From Rhizobium terrae (GTDB lineage Bacteria; Pseudomonadota; Alphaproteobacteria; Rhizobiales; Rhizobiaceae): 36,368 bases of DNA. Where the stretch lies: positions 1 through 36,368 of the forward strand of contig NZ_QJKM01000031.1 of NCBI RefSeq assembly GCF_003425685.1, written 5' to 3'. The position numbers were made by a program, and so were the translations under genes. The notes below the pieces were generated by a model. The model did not search any database and was not told the origin of the DNA. It saw nothing but the letters and a program-made list of their open reading frames with translations. The stretch's first letter is position 1; every line of letters begins with the position of its first letter. Positions 14,151-23,197 of the stretch are shown here, piece after piece.

Positions 14151-16445
14151 GTGGACTTGCAAATTTATAATCGGAACTTTGGAGGCGGCTCGCACGACGA
14201 AAGTGTCGATTTGCGCGAGCCGCCTGAGGGCGTTGATTTTGAGGCGCTCTTGGCGATCGCACGACGTCAGTGGTTGGTCGTTGCTGTCGCGATTGCCATC
14301 GCTGTCGTTTTAGGTATTTCCTATATATTGACCGCCGTCCCCCTATACACTTCAAGCGTCAGCGTTTTGATCGACCGTGGCAATAGCGAGGTTGTTCAAC
14401 AGCTGTCGACAATCGGCGGGGTCGTTGATGATGAGGCCTCGGTTTTAAGTCAGGTTGAGCTTCTGAAATCGGATACGATCGCACTCGCGGTCGTTGATAA
14501 GCTGGATTTGAGCAATGATCCGTCCTTCATGTCCTCAGAAGGGTCGGTTTTAGGAAGTGCCCTAGCTGCTGCTCGTTCACTCGTTAACGTCTCATCTTGG
14601 TTTGTCACGGACGCGGAGACTGCCGATGAGACGGACGCGAAAAGGCGCGATGCAGCAAATAAGCTACTGGGCAATATGGAAGTGAGCCGGGTAGGGCGGA
14701 CCTATGTTCTTGAGGTCAGCTACGTTTCTCCTTCGCCTAACCTTTCGGCAAGGATAGCGAACGCTATTGGTGACGCTTATCTCGTCGATAAGCTCAACTC
14801 TAAATATGAAGCTACGCGCCGTGCCAGCGATTGGCTCCAGGATAGAATTGCAGAATTGCGGCAAAAAGCCCTCGCATCCGACCTTGCTGTTCAAAAATTC
14901 CGAAGCGCAAACGGCTTGGTCGCAGCAGGATCTGTATTGGTCGCAGACCAGCAATTGTCGGAACTCAATAGCGCTTTGATTGTTGCTCAGTCCGATACCG
15001 CGAAGGCGCAAGCCAGGCTTCAGAGGATCCAGGAGATTATTGCATCCGGTCAAACGGACGCGATCGTCACGGATGTGCTTGGTAGCTCGATTTCTAATGA
15101 GCTTCGCCAGAAATATCTGGATGCTTCCAAGCGAGAGGCAGAGATCACCAGCCGTCTCGGTGCAAACCACATTCAGGCCGTCCGGCTTCGCAACGAAATG
15201 GCCGAATACAAGCGCTTGATGTTCGAAGAAGTCAATCGGATTGCCGAAAGCTACAAGAGCGATCTGAATGTGGCCATGGCGCGTGAAAAGAGCCTTAATG
15301 ACTCCGTTGCTCAAGCAACCGGAATTAGTGCCAGCGCTAACGAAACCCAGGTTCAGCTTCGAGAGCTGGAACGTGAGTCTGAAACATACAAAAACATGTA
15401 TCAGACTTTCCTCCAGCGCTATCAGGAAGCTTTGCAGCAGCAGTCGTTTCCAGTCACCGAAGCGCGCGTCATCACACGAGCAGTTGCCTCTCAAAAGCCA
15501 AGCCATCCTCGTAAGCCTCTGGTTCTCGCACTGTTCGTGGTACTAGGTGCCGCGGCTGGCAGTGGCGTCGGAGCATTTCGCGAATTCCGTGATCGTTTCT
15601 TCCGCACAGGTGAACAGGTCCGAGAGACACTTGGACTAGAGTTTCTTGGCATCGCTCCTCTTGTTGCGGACGGGAAAAAAGCAGCGAAAGACGAAACGGC
15701 GACTGGACCTCGGTTCATACATAAGAAGCAGTCGGTTTCAGACTATGTGATCGACCATCCACTCTCGGCTTTCGCGGAAACACTGAGAAGCTCGAAAATC
15801 GCCGCCGATCTCGCGTTATCTGGCAAGGCATGTAAGGTTATCGGTGTTGTCTCGGCATTGCCGGGGGAGGGCAAATCGACGGTCGCTGTCAACTTTGCAG
15901 AACTTCTTGCAAGTCAGGGTAACCGCACGATATTGATCGATGGTGACCTTCGAAACCCTGGAGCGACAAGGGCCATCGGACAACATGCGGAAGCCGGACT
16001 TCTCGAAGTGCTCATTGAGCGTCGAGACCCTCATGGTCTTTTGATGACAAATCCGAGGACCAAACTGGCTTTTTTGCCAGCAGTCGTCAAACATCGCGTG
16101 CCGCATTCATCTGAGCTTCTCGCGTCCTTGGCTATGCGGGAATTGCTGAACAGTTTCAGTTCGCAATGCGACTACCTCGTGATCGATCTACCGCCGCTTG
16201 GGCCGGTGGTGGATGCGAGGGCAATCGCCAGCCGCATTGATGGCTTTATCTTTGTAGCCGAGTGGGGAAAGACGGCTCGCCGTGTCGTTCGGCAGGTGCT
16301 TGAGACAGATCCTTCCGTCCGCGATAAATGCCTCGGCGTGGTTCTCAATAAGGTCGATCAAGAGCGTCTGAAGCTTTATCGTGCCTATGGGTCAAGCGAG
16401 TATTATTACTCGCGTTATTCGCAGTATTATCAAGAAGGCGCCTGA
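14151..16445 (+). CDS. Wzc-type polysaccharide co-polymerase and tyrosine autokinase
   Basis: A 764-aa inner-membrane protein that controls chain length and export. It has a Wzz-type N-terminus with TM1 at 41-61, a long periplasmic coiled-coil/GNVR-like region, TM2 at about 455-475, and a cytoplasmic BY-kinase domain. That domain carries Walker A LPGEGKST (K575), Walker A' ILIDGD (D597, D599) and Walker B LVIDLPP (D679). The extreme C-terminus is a tyrosine cluster (YRAYGSSEYYYSRYSQYYQ, eight Tyr), the usual autophosphorylation site. The start is GTG 14151, and an in-frame stop at 14133 excludes anything longer. TTG 14157 is an alternative. The next gene starts 2 nt after the stop. Confidence 0.93.
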   Translation: MDLQIYNRNFGGGSHDESVDLREPPEGVDFEALLAIARRQWLVVAVAIAIAVVLGISYILTAVPLYTSSVSVLIDRGNSEVVQQLSTIGGVVDDEASVLSQVELLKSDTIALAVVDKLDLSNDPSFMSSEGSVLGSALAAARSLVNVSSWFVTDAETADETDAKRRDAANKLLGNMEVSRVGRTYVLEVSYVSPSPNLSARIANAIGDAYLVDKLNSKYEATRRASDWLQDRIAELRQKALASDLAVQKFRSANGLVAAGSVLVADQQLSELNSALIVAQSDTAKAQARLQRIQEIIASGQTDAIVTDVLGSSISNELRQKYLDASKREAEITSRLGANHIQAVRLRNEMAEYKRLMFEEVNRIAESYKSDLNVAMAREKSLNDSVAQATGISASANETQVQLRELERESETYKNMYQTFLQRYQEALQQQSFPVTEARVITRAVASQKPSHPRKPLVLALFVVLGAAAGSGVGAFREFRDRFFRTGEQVRETLGLEFLGIAPLVADGKKAAKDETATGPRFIHKKQSVSDYVIDHPLSAFAETLRSSKIAADLALSGKACKVIGVVSALPGEGKSTVAVNFAELLASQGNRTILIDGDLRNPGATRAIGQHAEAGLLEVLIERRDPHGLLMTNPRTKLAFLPAVVKHRVPHSSELLASLAMRELLNSFSSQCDYLVIDLPPLGPVVDARAIASRIDGFIFVAEWGKTARRVVRQVLETDPSVRDKCLGVVLNKVDQERLKLYRAYGSSEYYYSRYSQYYQEGA

Positions 16446-16447
16446 GC

Positions 16448-17143
16448 ATGTTCCGGCTGCGCCGGGATCCGCTTCTTGCCGGCGCGGTGACCGTTCTCTG
16501 TTCAGCATGTCTGATCCTCGCGGCAATGCAGATTTCCCGCCATTTGCGATTCGGCGAGCTACGCTACGTCGCGACCCAGCTTGAGACGGATCGCCCCGTG
16601 GCAAGGAATGTACTCGAGCGGGCGGTTACGGGAGCTCTAGCTCTTCAAGATGAAGGCATTTGTCAAAGTGAGTTTCTGAAAGCCGCACTGACTGTTACGC
16701 TAACCAAACTCGATCACCAAAATCAGGATGTGGACTACGAAGCGTGGTCGAACACCTTGCTTCAAGCCGAGAGCCTCATCCGTTTTTCGCTAAGCTGCAT
16801 TCCAACCGACGGCAATCTCTGGGCTCGGCTGGCCATGGTGCGGCAAGCAATTAGCGAACAGCCTGATGAGTTGGCAAAACTGGTGACATTTTCACAGCTC
16901 TACGCTCCTGCTGAAGAAAATGTCATCGACGCACGTTACCGGCTCTACAACCGGGTGACCAAGGATACGCTAGCACTGCTAGGTGATCCCATGCGGTCGG
17001 ATCTTGAGGCGATATGTTCACCGCAAGGCGGAGGACTACGCAGACGGTTGCCCCCTCCAGGGCTGTTGGTCGCGGTTCAATTAATGCGCATCGCGCCGGA
17101 ATGTAATATAGGCCGGTCGGTCGCTGGCAAGACCGGCCGCTAA
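16448..17143 (+). CDS. Single-pass membrane protein of the EPS locus, unknown function
   Basis: A 231-aa protein with one N-terminal hydrophobic segment (about 9-27, LLAGAVTVLCSACLILAAM) and a helical, probably periplasmic body that has several Cys residues (near ICQSEF, SLSCIPT, AICSPQ, PECN). The stop of the Wzc-type gene and this ATG are separated by only two bases, so translation is probably coupled and a role with the co-polymerase is likely. The repeat-poor helical body might be TPR-like, but I cannot show that. Family not recognised. Confidence 0.85.
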   Translation: MFRLRRDPLLAGAVTVLCSACLILAAMQISRHLRFGELRYVATQLETDRPVARNVLERAVTGALALQDEGICQSEFLKAALTVTLTKLDHQNQDVDYEAWSNTLLQAESLIRFSLSCIPTDGNLWARLAMVRQAISEQPDELAKLVTFSQLYAPAEENVIDARYRLYNRVTKDTLALLGDPMRSDLEAICSPQGGGLRRRLPPPGLLVAVQLMRIAPECNIGRSVAGKTGR

Positions 17144-17190
17144 CTGTGCAGATACTGAACCCTATCAGTCCCTTGGCGCCAGAAGACTTC

Positions 17191-17790
17191 TTAGATTTCA
17201 AGCCAGAGTTTCGGATTATCTTCTGACTGAATCTTCAGCCATGTCAGGTCTGTCCGGTTCCAAGGGCGAATCATGTTCGTCCTATTGTCCAGAACCAAGT
17301 CGCCCTGCGAGGTTTTGACGACGAGAACGGCGTGTCCCTCGCCTTGGGCAGTTTTGACCACGGCCATCCGCAAGCTCTTAGAGGGCCATCCGGCCGCAAT
17401 CAATTTACGGCGCTTAGTCAGCGCGAAGTCCTCACAGTCTCCGGATGCTACATCAGCTTCCCATGTATCGGTATTGGGACCATCGTATGTGGGCTTAATT
17501 GCTCGGTTGACGCTGAAATTGATCGCTGCAAGTTCCCGTCGATGGTCTTGGTCCATCTCCACAACAGCTTGGCCTTGACCGGCCTCACAATCTTGCATGT
17601 TGTCTCGGCAAAAACGGATAAAGGCAAAGGGAGCCAACGTATTGCGCGAAGCTGAAATGTACTGGCTTGCAGGAGCCATTCTTAGACTGCGTGCCATCCC
17701 GCCGACCGGACCGGCGCTAGCAGGGGCAGCAAGAGAAAAAAGAATGGCCGACGCCAACAATGCACCTGTGAAGACTTTTACTGTGGACAT
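17191..17790 (-). CDS. Bacterial transglutaminase-like cysteine protease (BTLCP, LapG-like)
   Basis: A 199-aa periplasmic protein of the peptidase C93/BTLCP family, whose best-known member LapG trims large surface adhesins and so controls biofilm release. The Sec signal peptide ends near AAPASAG. The catalytic triad is visible: C119 in SGDCEDFALTKRR, H153 in GEGHAVLVV and D168 in LVLDNRT. Start ATG 17790 is chosen over 17802 because GGAGG sits 6 nt upstream of it. The gene is on the opposite strand within the polysaccharide locus, convergent with the preceding gene, so it has its own promoter in 17803-18044. No calcium-binding LapD-like partner is in the window. Confidence 0.9.
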   Translation of the reverse strand: MSTVKVFTGALLASAILFSLAAPASAGPVGGMARSLRMAPASQYISASRNTLAPFAFIRFCRDNMQDCEAGQGQAVVEMDQDHRRELAAINFSVNRAIKPTYDGPNTDTWEADVASGDCEDFALTKRRKLIAAGWPSKSLRMAVVKTAQGEGHAVLVVKTSQGDLVLDNRTNMIRPWNRTDLTWLKIQSEDNPKLWLEI

Positions 17791-18044
17791 GGCTGCCTCC
17801 ATCGAAATAGTCTGAATCCTGTTGTGGATCAGTCTTGTCTCGATTTAACACGGAGGCTTTTCGGGTCATTTAAGTAGATCGGTTGCTTTTTATCGATCGA
17901 ATATTTTATGATCAGACTATGTTGCAGACGGCGGGTAGGCATCTACGAGACTGCGTTGGCATTGGGTCAGGAGACGCCAAGCGAATTTAGGCGAGTGGGT
18001 ATTTCTGTGCTATACCGCGTTGATATGAGAGACAGGGGGTAGAC

Positions 18045-18353
18045 ATGCTGAGGATCGGAGTGACCGCCGTTCTAATTTCGATATCGAGCGCGGGTTTTTC
18101 GGCAGAGGATAAGGCAAAAATGCGGGTTGCCTCAGAATCTGAAATCCGCGACCATATCAACGAGCGAACCAAAGACATAACGACCAAGAGTAATGGATAT
18201 ACGTATCAAAGAGGTAATTCTGTCGGTTACAAAATTGCAAACGGACAGATATGCCTCCTTTTTCCGAACGGGCAAAAAGATTGCGCGAGCGTCGAGACAG
18301 ACGGCAAAAGCTTCGAGATGATAACTCGCAATGGTGATCGTTCATCGCTTTGA
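18045..18353 (+). CDS. Small secreted protein, unknown function
   Basis: A 102-aa product with a short signal peptide (MLRIGVTAVLISISSAGFSA) and a mature domain of about 80 residues with two cysteines (CLLFPNGQKDC) that could bridge. The GYKIANGQICLLFPNGQKDC stretch and the following MITRNGDRSSL suggest a small beta-rich periplasmic fold. A GGGGG run 6-8 nt upstream serves as ribosome binding site. It is divergent from the BTLCP gene. Not recognised as a named family. Linked to the EPS genes by position only. Confidence 0.8.
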   Translation: MLRIGVTAVLISISSAGFSAEDKAKMRVASESEIRDHINERTKDITTKSNGYTYQRGNSVGYKIANGQICLLFPNGQKDCASVETDGKSFEMITRNGDRSSL

Positions 18354-18740
18354 AGTTGAGCTCATAGTCCACTCAGTTAAGCCTGCTGCGCGAGAGGAAT
18401 TCTCCTGCAGAAGGACATTCGTTTGAGCTTGGAATTTGACCGGTGAACATTTGCAGATCAGATCTTGCAACAAAAATAATGCTATAACTTTCGATGTTCC
18501 CGAGGTCTTCTGCTATGCTCGCTTCGAAAGGAGTGTACGGGACTTATGCGTCGGGCAAGTTCCTCAGAACATTTTGGAAATAGCCTCGCGTAATTAACTA
18601 CACCCAATATAAGTTGTTGCGCTGCAAAAATGAGTAAGCTACTTCATGGGAACACCGAGTGCTTTGATTAGTTATGCTTCTTCAGGGCGCCTGGAACTAT
18701 CTATCATCTTCATTTATGCGCATATCCTTTAGGGGGAATT
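18354..18740. other. Intergenic region upstream of gmd
   Basis: About 390 bases with no supported gene. It is moderately AT-rich and presumably carries the promoter of the gmd-fcl-glycosyltransferase operon. TTGACC at about 18440 is a possible -35, but no -10 at proper spacing is convincing. AGGGGGA directly before the gmd ATG is the ribosome binding site. A 15-codon frame from 18546 is too short to claim. No terminator with a T-tract was recognised. Confidence 0.4.
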
Positions 18741-19883
18741 ATGACTGAGCAAGTGCAGAGCAACGGCAAAGTTGCGCTGATCACAGGCGTGACGGGCCAA
18801 GATGGTTCTTATCTGGCAGAGTTTCTTCTCGCTAAAGGCTATGAAGTTCATGGGATTAAGCGCCGCGCTTCCTTGTTTAATACGGCGCGTGTCGATCATA
18901 TTTATCAGGACCCGCATCTGAAGAACGCTCGGTTCAAGCTGCACTACGGTGACCTGACGGATACCTCGAACCTCACTCGTATTATTCGCGATATCGAGCC
19001 CGATGAAGTCTATAATCTCGGCGCGCAATCCCATGTGGCGGTCAGCTTTGAAGCGCCGGAATACACTGCTGACGTTGATGCGATCGGTACACTGCGCCTT
19101 CTCGAATCCATTCGCTTCCTGGGGCTTGAGAAGAAAACACGCTTCTATCAAGCCTCCACCTCTGAGCTTTATGGTCTGGTACAGGAGACCCCGCAGCGCG
19201 AGACGACGCCCTTTTATCCGCGTTCGCCTTACGCAGTCGCCAAGCTCTACGCCTACTGGATCACAGTAAATTACCGAGAAGCCTACGGAATGTATGCCTG
19301 CAATGGCATCCTCTTCAATCACGAATCACCACGCCGCGGTGAGACGTTTGTAACCCGCAAGATCACGCGCGGTCTTTCAAATATCGCGATGGGCCTCGAA
19401 TCGTGCCTCTACATGGGCAACATCGACTCTTTACGCGACTGGGGGCACGCCAAGGACTATGTGCGCATGCAGTGGATGATGCTGCAGCAAGATGAACCCG
19501 AAGATTTTGTAATATCGACGGGTCTGCAATATTCCGTGCGCGAATTCATACAGTGGACTGCAAACGAATTAGGGATCACCCTTGAGTTTTCTGGAGAAGG
19601 CGTCGACGAAATCGCGACTGTGACCGCGATTGAGGGTGAGATGGCACCTGGCCTGAAGGTTGGTGACGTAATTATGCGTATTGATCCGCGCTATTTCCGC
19701 CCGGCCGAGGTCGATACGCTGCTCGGTAGTTCCGAGAAGGCTAAGCAGAAGCTTGGATGGGTCCCGGAGATCACCGCGCGGGAAATGTGCGCAGAGATGG
19801 TTGCTGAAGATCACAAATCGGCACGACGTCATGCGCTCTTGAAAGAACATGGGTTGCATTTACCCGTTACCCTGGAGGGTTGA
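18741..19883 (+). CDS. gmd: GDP-mannose 4,6-dehydratase
   Basis: Converts GDP-D-mannose to GDP-4-keto-6-deoxy-D-mannose, the first step to GDP-L-fucose. The 380-aa protein is full length. It has the NADP-binding TGVTGQDGSYLAE (15-27), the conserved RRASLFNTARVDHIY, active-site residues T140 and E142 in STSELYG, and the SDR pair Y164/K168 (YAVAK). NHESPRRGETFVTRKI is the GMD signature. The segment IEGEMAPGLKVGDVIMRIDP near the end is typical of the bacterial family. fcl follows after 2 nt, forming the usual gmd-fcl pair. Confidence 0.97.
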   Translation: MTEQVQSNGKVALITGVTGQDGSYLAEFLLAKGYEVHGIKRRASLFNTARVDHIYQDPHLKNARFKLHYGDLTDTSNLTRIIRDIEPDEVYNLGAQSHVAVSFEAPEYTADVDAIGTLRLLESIRFLGLEKKTRFYQASTSELYGLVQETPQRETTPFYPRSPYAVAKLYAYWITVNYREAYGMYACNGILFNHESPRRGETFVTRKITRGLSNIAMGLESCLYMGNIDSLRDWGHAKDYVRMQWMMLQQDEPEDFVISTGLQYSVREFIQWTANELGITLEFSGEGVDEIATVTAIEGEMAPGLKVGDVIMRIDPRYFRPAEVDTLLGSSEKAKQKLGWVPEITAREMCAEMVAEDHKSARRHALLKEHGLHLPVTLEG

Positions 19884-19885
19884 GT

Positions 19886-20848
19886 ATGAGCTATGACCTG
19901 AAGGGCAAAAGGGTTTATGTTGCGGGCCATCGCGGCATGGTCGGTTCGGCGATTGTCCGGAGGCTCGCCTCTGAAGGCTGCGAAATTCTGACGGCGACGC
20001 GGGCAGAGGTCGACCTCACGCGGCAGACGGAGGTTGAGGCCTGGATGGGGAAGAACCGACCGGACGCCGTCTTCCTGGCTGCCGCCAAAGTGGGTGGCAT
20101 TCTTGCCAACGACACCTATCCAGCGGACTTCCTTTATGACAACCTCATCCTTGAAGCTAACATCATCCACGCCGCCCACAAAATCGGCGTGGAGAAGTTG
20201 ATGTTCCTCGGATCGTCCTGCATCTACCCGAAGTTCGCCGACCAGCCAATCGCCGAGGAATCCCTGCTGACTGGCTTGCTGGAACCCACCAACGAGTGGT
20301 ACGCGATCGCCAAGATCGCCGGCATCAAGCTCTGCCAGGCCTATCGCAGGCAGCACGGCAGGGATTTCATCTCGGCCATGCCGACCAATCTTTATGGTCC
20401 CGGCGACAATTTCGACCTGCAATCGAGCCATGTCATGCCGGCGCTCATCCGCAAGGCGCATGAGGCCAAGGTCAATCGCCTGCCCGAAATCACCGTCTGG
20501 GGCACGGGCAAGCCGCGGCGCGAGTTCCTGCACGTGGACGATTGCGCCGATGCCTGCGTCCACCTGATGAAGACCTATTCGGCCGACGTTCACGTCAATG
20601 TGGGCTCCGGTGAGGACATCACCATCCTCGAGCTGACGCAGCTGGTCGCCAAGGTCGTCGGTTTCTCGGGCGGCATCGTCCACGATCTCGCGAAGCCGGA
20701 CGGTACGCCGCGCAAACTGATGAGCGCTGAGAAACTCAGGGCTCTCGGCTGGTATCCGAGGATTCCTCTCGAAGCAGGTATCACAAATGCCTACGAGGCC
20801 TTCCTGAAAGGCGAATATCTGGAGCGCAGGCAGGGAGATGCAGCGTGA
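19886..20848 (+). CDS. fcl: GDP-L-fucose synthase
   Basis: Epimerises and reduces the Gmd product to GDP-L-fucose using NADPH. The 320-aa SDR protein shows the nucleotide-binding GHRGMVGSA (14-22), the GSSCIYP motif with S110/S111/C112, and catalytic Y139/K143 (YAIAK). ATG 19886 follows GGAGGG with 6-nt spacing, while the TTG at 19880 has no such support. The gene is visibly richer in G and C than its neighbours (37 of 60 bases at 20401-20460), unlike the AT-rich flippase gene downstream. Its stop overlaps the next start (GTGA). Confidence 0.96.
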   Translation: MSYDLKGKRVYVAGHRGMVGSAIVRRLASEGCEILTATRAEVDLTRQTEVEAWMGKNRPDAVFLAAAKVGGILANDTYPADFLYDNLILEANIIHAAHKIGVEKLMFLGSSCIYPKFADQPIAEESLLTGLLEPTNEWYAIAKIAGIKLCQAYRRQHGRDFISAMPTNLYGPGDNFDLQSSHVMPALIRKAHEAKVNRLPEITVWGTGKPRREFLHVDDCADACVHLMKTYSADVHVNVGSGEDITILELTQLVAKVVGFSGGIVHDLAKPDGTPRKLMSAEKLRALGWYPRIPLEAGITNAYEAFLKGEYLERRQGDAA

Positions 20849-22134
20849 GGACCGTCGCAGCTGAAAGCCTTGATCAAAGCGAACCGGCCGGATCTCCCTC
20901 GCGAATTGGTACCTCCATGCGGACTGACGTGAAAAGGCGTGTTGTCGTCTACGGGATGAATTACGCTCCCGAGATCGCCGGAGTAGGCAAATACACCGGC
21001 GAAATCGCTGAGCATCTGGCCGCGGAGGGGATGGACGTGACCGTTGTCACCACACCTCCTCACTATCCTGGCTGGAAGGTGCAGCCGGGATATCGAAATA
21101 GATATTCCTCATCGCGGGAAAACGCCGTGCGGGTCGTCCGCGTTCCTCTTGTCCTCAAGGAGCAGATGAGAGGGCTCTGGAGGTTGGTGGCGCCACTTTC
21201 TTTTGCCATTTCTTCTGCCCCGGTAATCTTCTGGCAGATTCTGCGCCGCCGTCCCGACACGGTCTTTTGCGTCGAGCCAACATTGTTCGCTGCCCCAGTC
21301 GCGCAACTCGCTGCAAAATTAGTCGGAGCGCAGACGGTGCTGCACGTACAGGATCTCGAAGTTGATGCCGCATTCGCGGTGGGCCATCTTGGTAAAAAGG
21401 ACTGGCTGAAGAAGCTTGGGTTTGCGTTCGAGCGCCTGACGCTTCGTAGTTTCGACAAGGTCATTACCATTTCCAATCGTATGGCCGAACGGCTTGCTGA
21501 AAAGGGCATTTTCACCGACCGGCTTTCGGTGATCCGCAACTGGGTCGACCTTTCTCACATTTATCCTATGCGTGAAGTGAGCCCATATCGCGCTGAATTC
21601 GGTTTCACTGAAGAGGATTTTGTAGTTCTGTATTCAGGCAATATCGGGGCTAAGCAAGGACTGAACGTCCTACTCGACGCAGCGGAACGGCTGAAAGACG
21701 AGAAGCGCATCCATTTCGTCATTGCCGGCGAGGGGCCAGTCAAAGCTGATTTGAAGGTTCGTTACTCCCATCTCCCCAATGTTTATTTCCTTCCGTTTCA
21801 ACCCTACTCACGACTGAATGAATTCCTCAACATGCCAGATTTGCACGTATTGCCGCAGGAAGCGGATGCGGCGGACTTAGTTCTTCCCTCGAAACTTGGG
21901 GGTATGCTGGCGAGCGGAAAAAGGGTTTTGGTAACGGCAGATGCAGGAACTGAACTGGCCGAATTTGTTCGCGATGCCGCAATCGTTGTGTCACCTGGAA
22001 GTGCCACGATCCTGGCTGACCAGCTTAGCAAAACTAGAAATGAACAAGATATATCTCAAGCCAGAAGGGCAAGTCTGGCCATGTTGATGGCTAAGGAGAA
22101 TGGTATGGCCAAAGTTGTTGCAAATTTCACATGA
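20845..22134 (+). CDS. Glycosyltransferase, WcaI-like (GT4)
   Basis: A 429-aa GT-B glycosyltransferase resembling colanic acid WcaI, a putative fucosyltransferase. The N-terminal domain begins VVYGMNYAPEIAGVGKYTGE, typical of WcaI, and includes TTPPHYPGWKV. The C-terminal donor-binding domain includes YSGNIGAKQGLNVLLDAAER and LPSKLGGMLASGKRVLV. GTG 20845 overlaps the fcl stop by 4 bp. A start nearer VKRRVVVYG is possible, as the first ~30 residues are not conserved in type. Position after gmd-fcl fits transfer of fucose to a lipid-linked intermediate at the cytoplasmic face. Confidence 0.88.
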   Translation: MRTVAAESLDQSEPAGSPSRIGTSMRTDVKRRVVVYGMNYAPEIAGVGKYTGEIAEHLAAEGMDVTVVTTPPHYPGWKVQPGYRNRYSSSRENAVRVVRVPLVLKEQMRGLWRLVAPLSFAISSAPVIFWQILRRRPDTVFCVEPTLFAAPVAQLAAKLVGAQTVLHVQDLEVDAAFAVGHLGKKDWLKKLGFAFERLTLRSFDKVITISNRMAERLAEKGIFTDRLSVIRNWVDLSHIYPMREVSPYRAEFGFTEEDFVVLYSGNIGAKQGLNVLLDAAERLKDEKRIHFVIAGEGPVKADLKVRYSHLPNVYFLPFQPYSRLNEFLNMPDLHVLPQEADAADLVLPSKLGGMLASGKRVLVTADAGTELAEFVRDAAIVVSPGSATILADQLSKTRNEQDISQARRASLAMLMAKENGMAKVVANFT

Positions 22135-22150
22135 TTAATCAGGTTGTAGA

Positions 22151-23197
22151 TTGGCGCCAAGCATCACAATGATAAATCCACTAAGTAAAGCACGAACTCT
22201 AATCAGCACTACGTATTCCTATTTATCGGACATGAGCCGCTTTTGGACTCATTCTCAGAATGGAAGGCCGTTACGAAACGCAGATACCGCGCGCGCCCAT
22301 ATGCTGCGACTTTCGCATGCCTTAGAAAAAGGGATGGTTCTACCGGCGCCTCGGCCGGGTTTCGGGCAGGATAAGATCAAGGCGCTATTGGGAATTCTAC
22401 AGGAAACGTCAGAAAAATGGGGGGTGTCGCGCGTAGAGAAGATATCGCTGGCGACGATTGAACAGCTTGTAAGGTATCACGATGCAGCTGGTCTAAAGCT
22501 GCCCGACATCTCGGCTCAGATTGACCGAGTGAAAGCTTCTTTCCCTGAGCTGCTGATTGGAGACGAGATACAGGCTGGACCACTTAGCGTAAGTCGAGCC
22601 GGTGTACTGGCAACATTACCGAGCGACCCTGACGCATTTTTCCTTAGTCGCCGGAGCGTTCGGTTGTTTGATTCTCGGGAGAAGTTCGACTTTGGCTGCC
22701 TCGAACATGCTGTTCGCTTAGCTCAGCAAGCGCCCTCCGTTTGCAACCGCCAGTCTTCAAAGGCATACATCTTCACCAAACCAGCTGATATCGAACTGTT
22801 GCTACGATATCAGGATGGAAATAAAGGTTTTGGAAATACTGCTTCCGCCCTAGTGATTTGCACCTCCGATCTCAGCAATTTCTATAAGATTGGAGAGCGA
22901 AACCAAGGATATATCGACGGGGGATTATTTGCGATGGCGCTCGTTTATGGGTTCCACACACTGGGAATTGGCACCTGCATGCTGAATTGGAGTCAAGCAG
23001 CGCACACCGATCGTAAATTTCGGAACGTGTGTAGAATCCCACCAAACGAGGTGATTATTACCATGATCGCTGTTGGCCCTCTGAGAGAGGAATACGAAGT
23101 GGCACATTCTCCTCGCCGCGATGTAGGAGAGGTTCTTGTTCTTGACGACACGAAATTGCTACTTTCTGCTGGGCCTGCCCCTAAGGGTCGGTCATGA
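22151..23197 (+). CDS. Nitroreductase-family protein with EPS-type N-terminal extension
   Basis: A 348-aa protein. Residues about 160-345 are a nitroreductase-type flavin domain: FFLSRRSVRLFD, then AVRLAQQAPSVCNRQSSKAY, the FMN-binding (S/A)RRSxRxF and APSxxNxQ signatures, and FHTLGIGTCMLNW. The first ~155 residues form an extension with LRLSHALEKGMVLPAPRPGF, a sequence I associate with nitroreductase-like proteins in polysaccharide clusters. The role there is unknown, and a redox modification of a sugar is only a guess. TTG 22151 is the longest start, ATG 22169 is an alternative, and neither has a strong ribosome binding site. Confidence 0.82.
   Translation: MAPSITMINPLSKARTLISTTYSYLSDMSRFWTHSQNGRPLRNADTARAHMLRLSHALEKGMVLPAPRPGFGQDKIKALLGILQETSEKWGVSRVEKISLATIEQLVRYHDAAGLKLPDISAQIDRVKASFPELLIGDEIQAGPLSVSRAGVLATLPSDPDAFFLSRRSVRLFDSREKFDFGCLEHAVRLAQQAPSVCNRQSSKAYIFTKPADIELLLRYQDGNKGFGNTASALVICTSDLSNFYKIGERNQGYIDGGLFAMALVYGFHTLGIGTCMLNWSQAAHTDRKFRNVCRIPPNEVIITMIAVGPLREEYEVAHSPRRDVGEVLVLDDTKLLLSAGPAPKGRS

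Noticed and set aside
18546..18593. 15-codon ORF upstream of gmd as a leader peptide
   Set aside because: Ribosome binding site spacing is poor and the peptide has no attenuator-like codons or following alternative hairpins.
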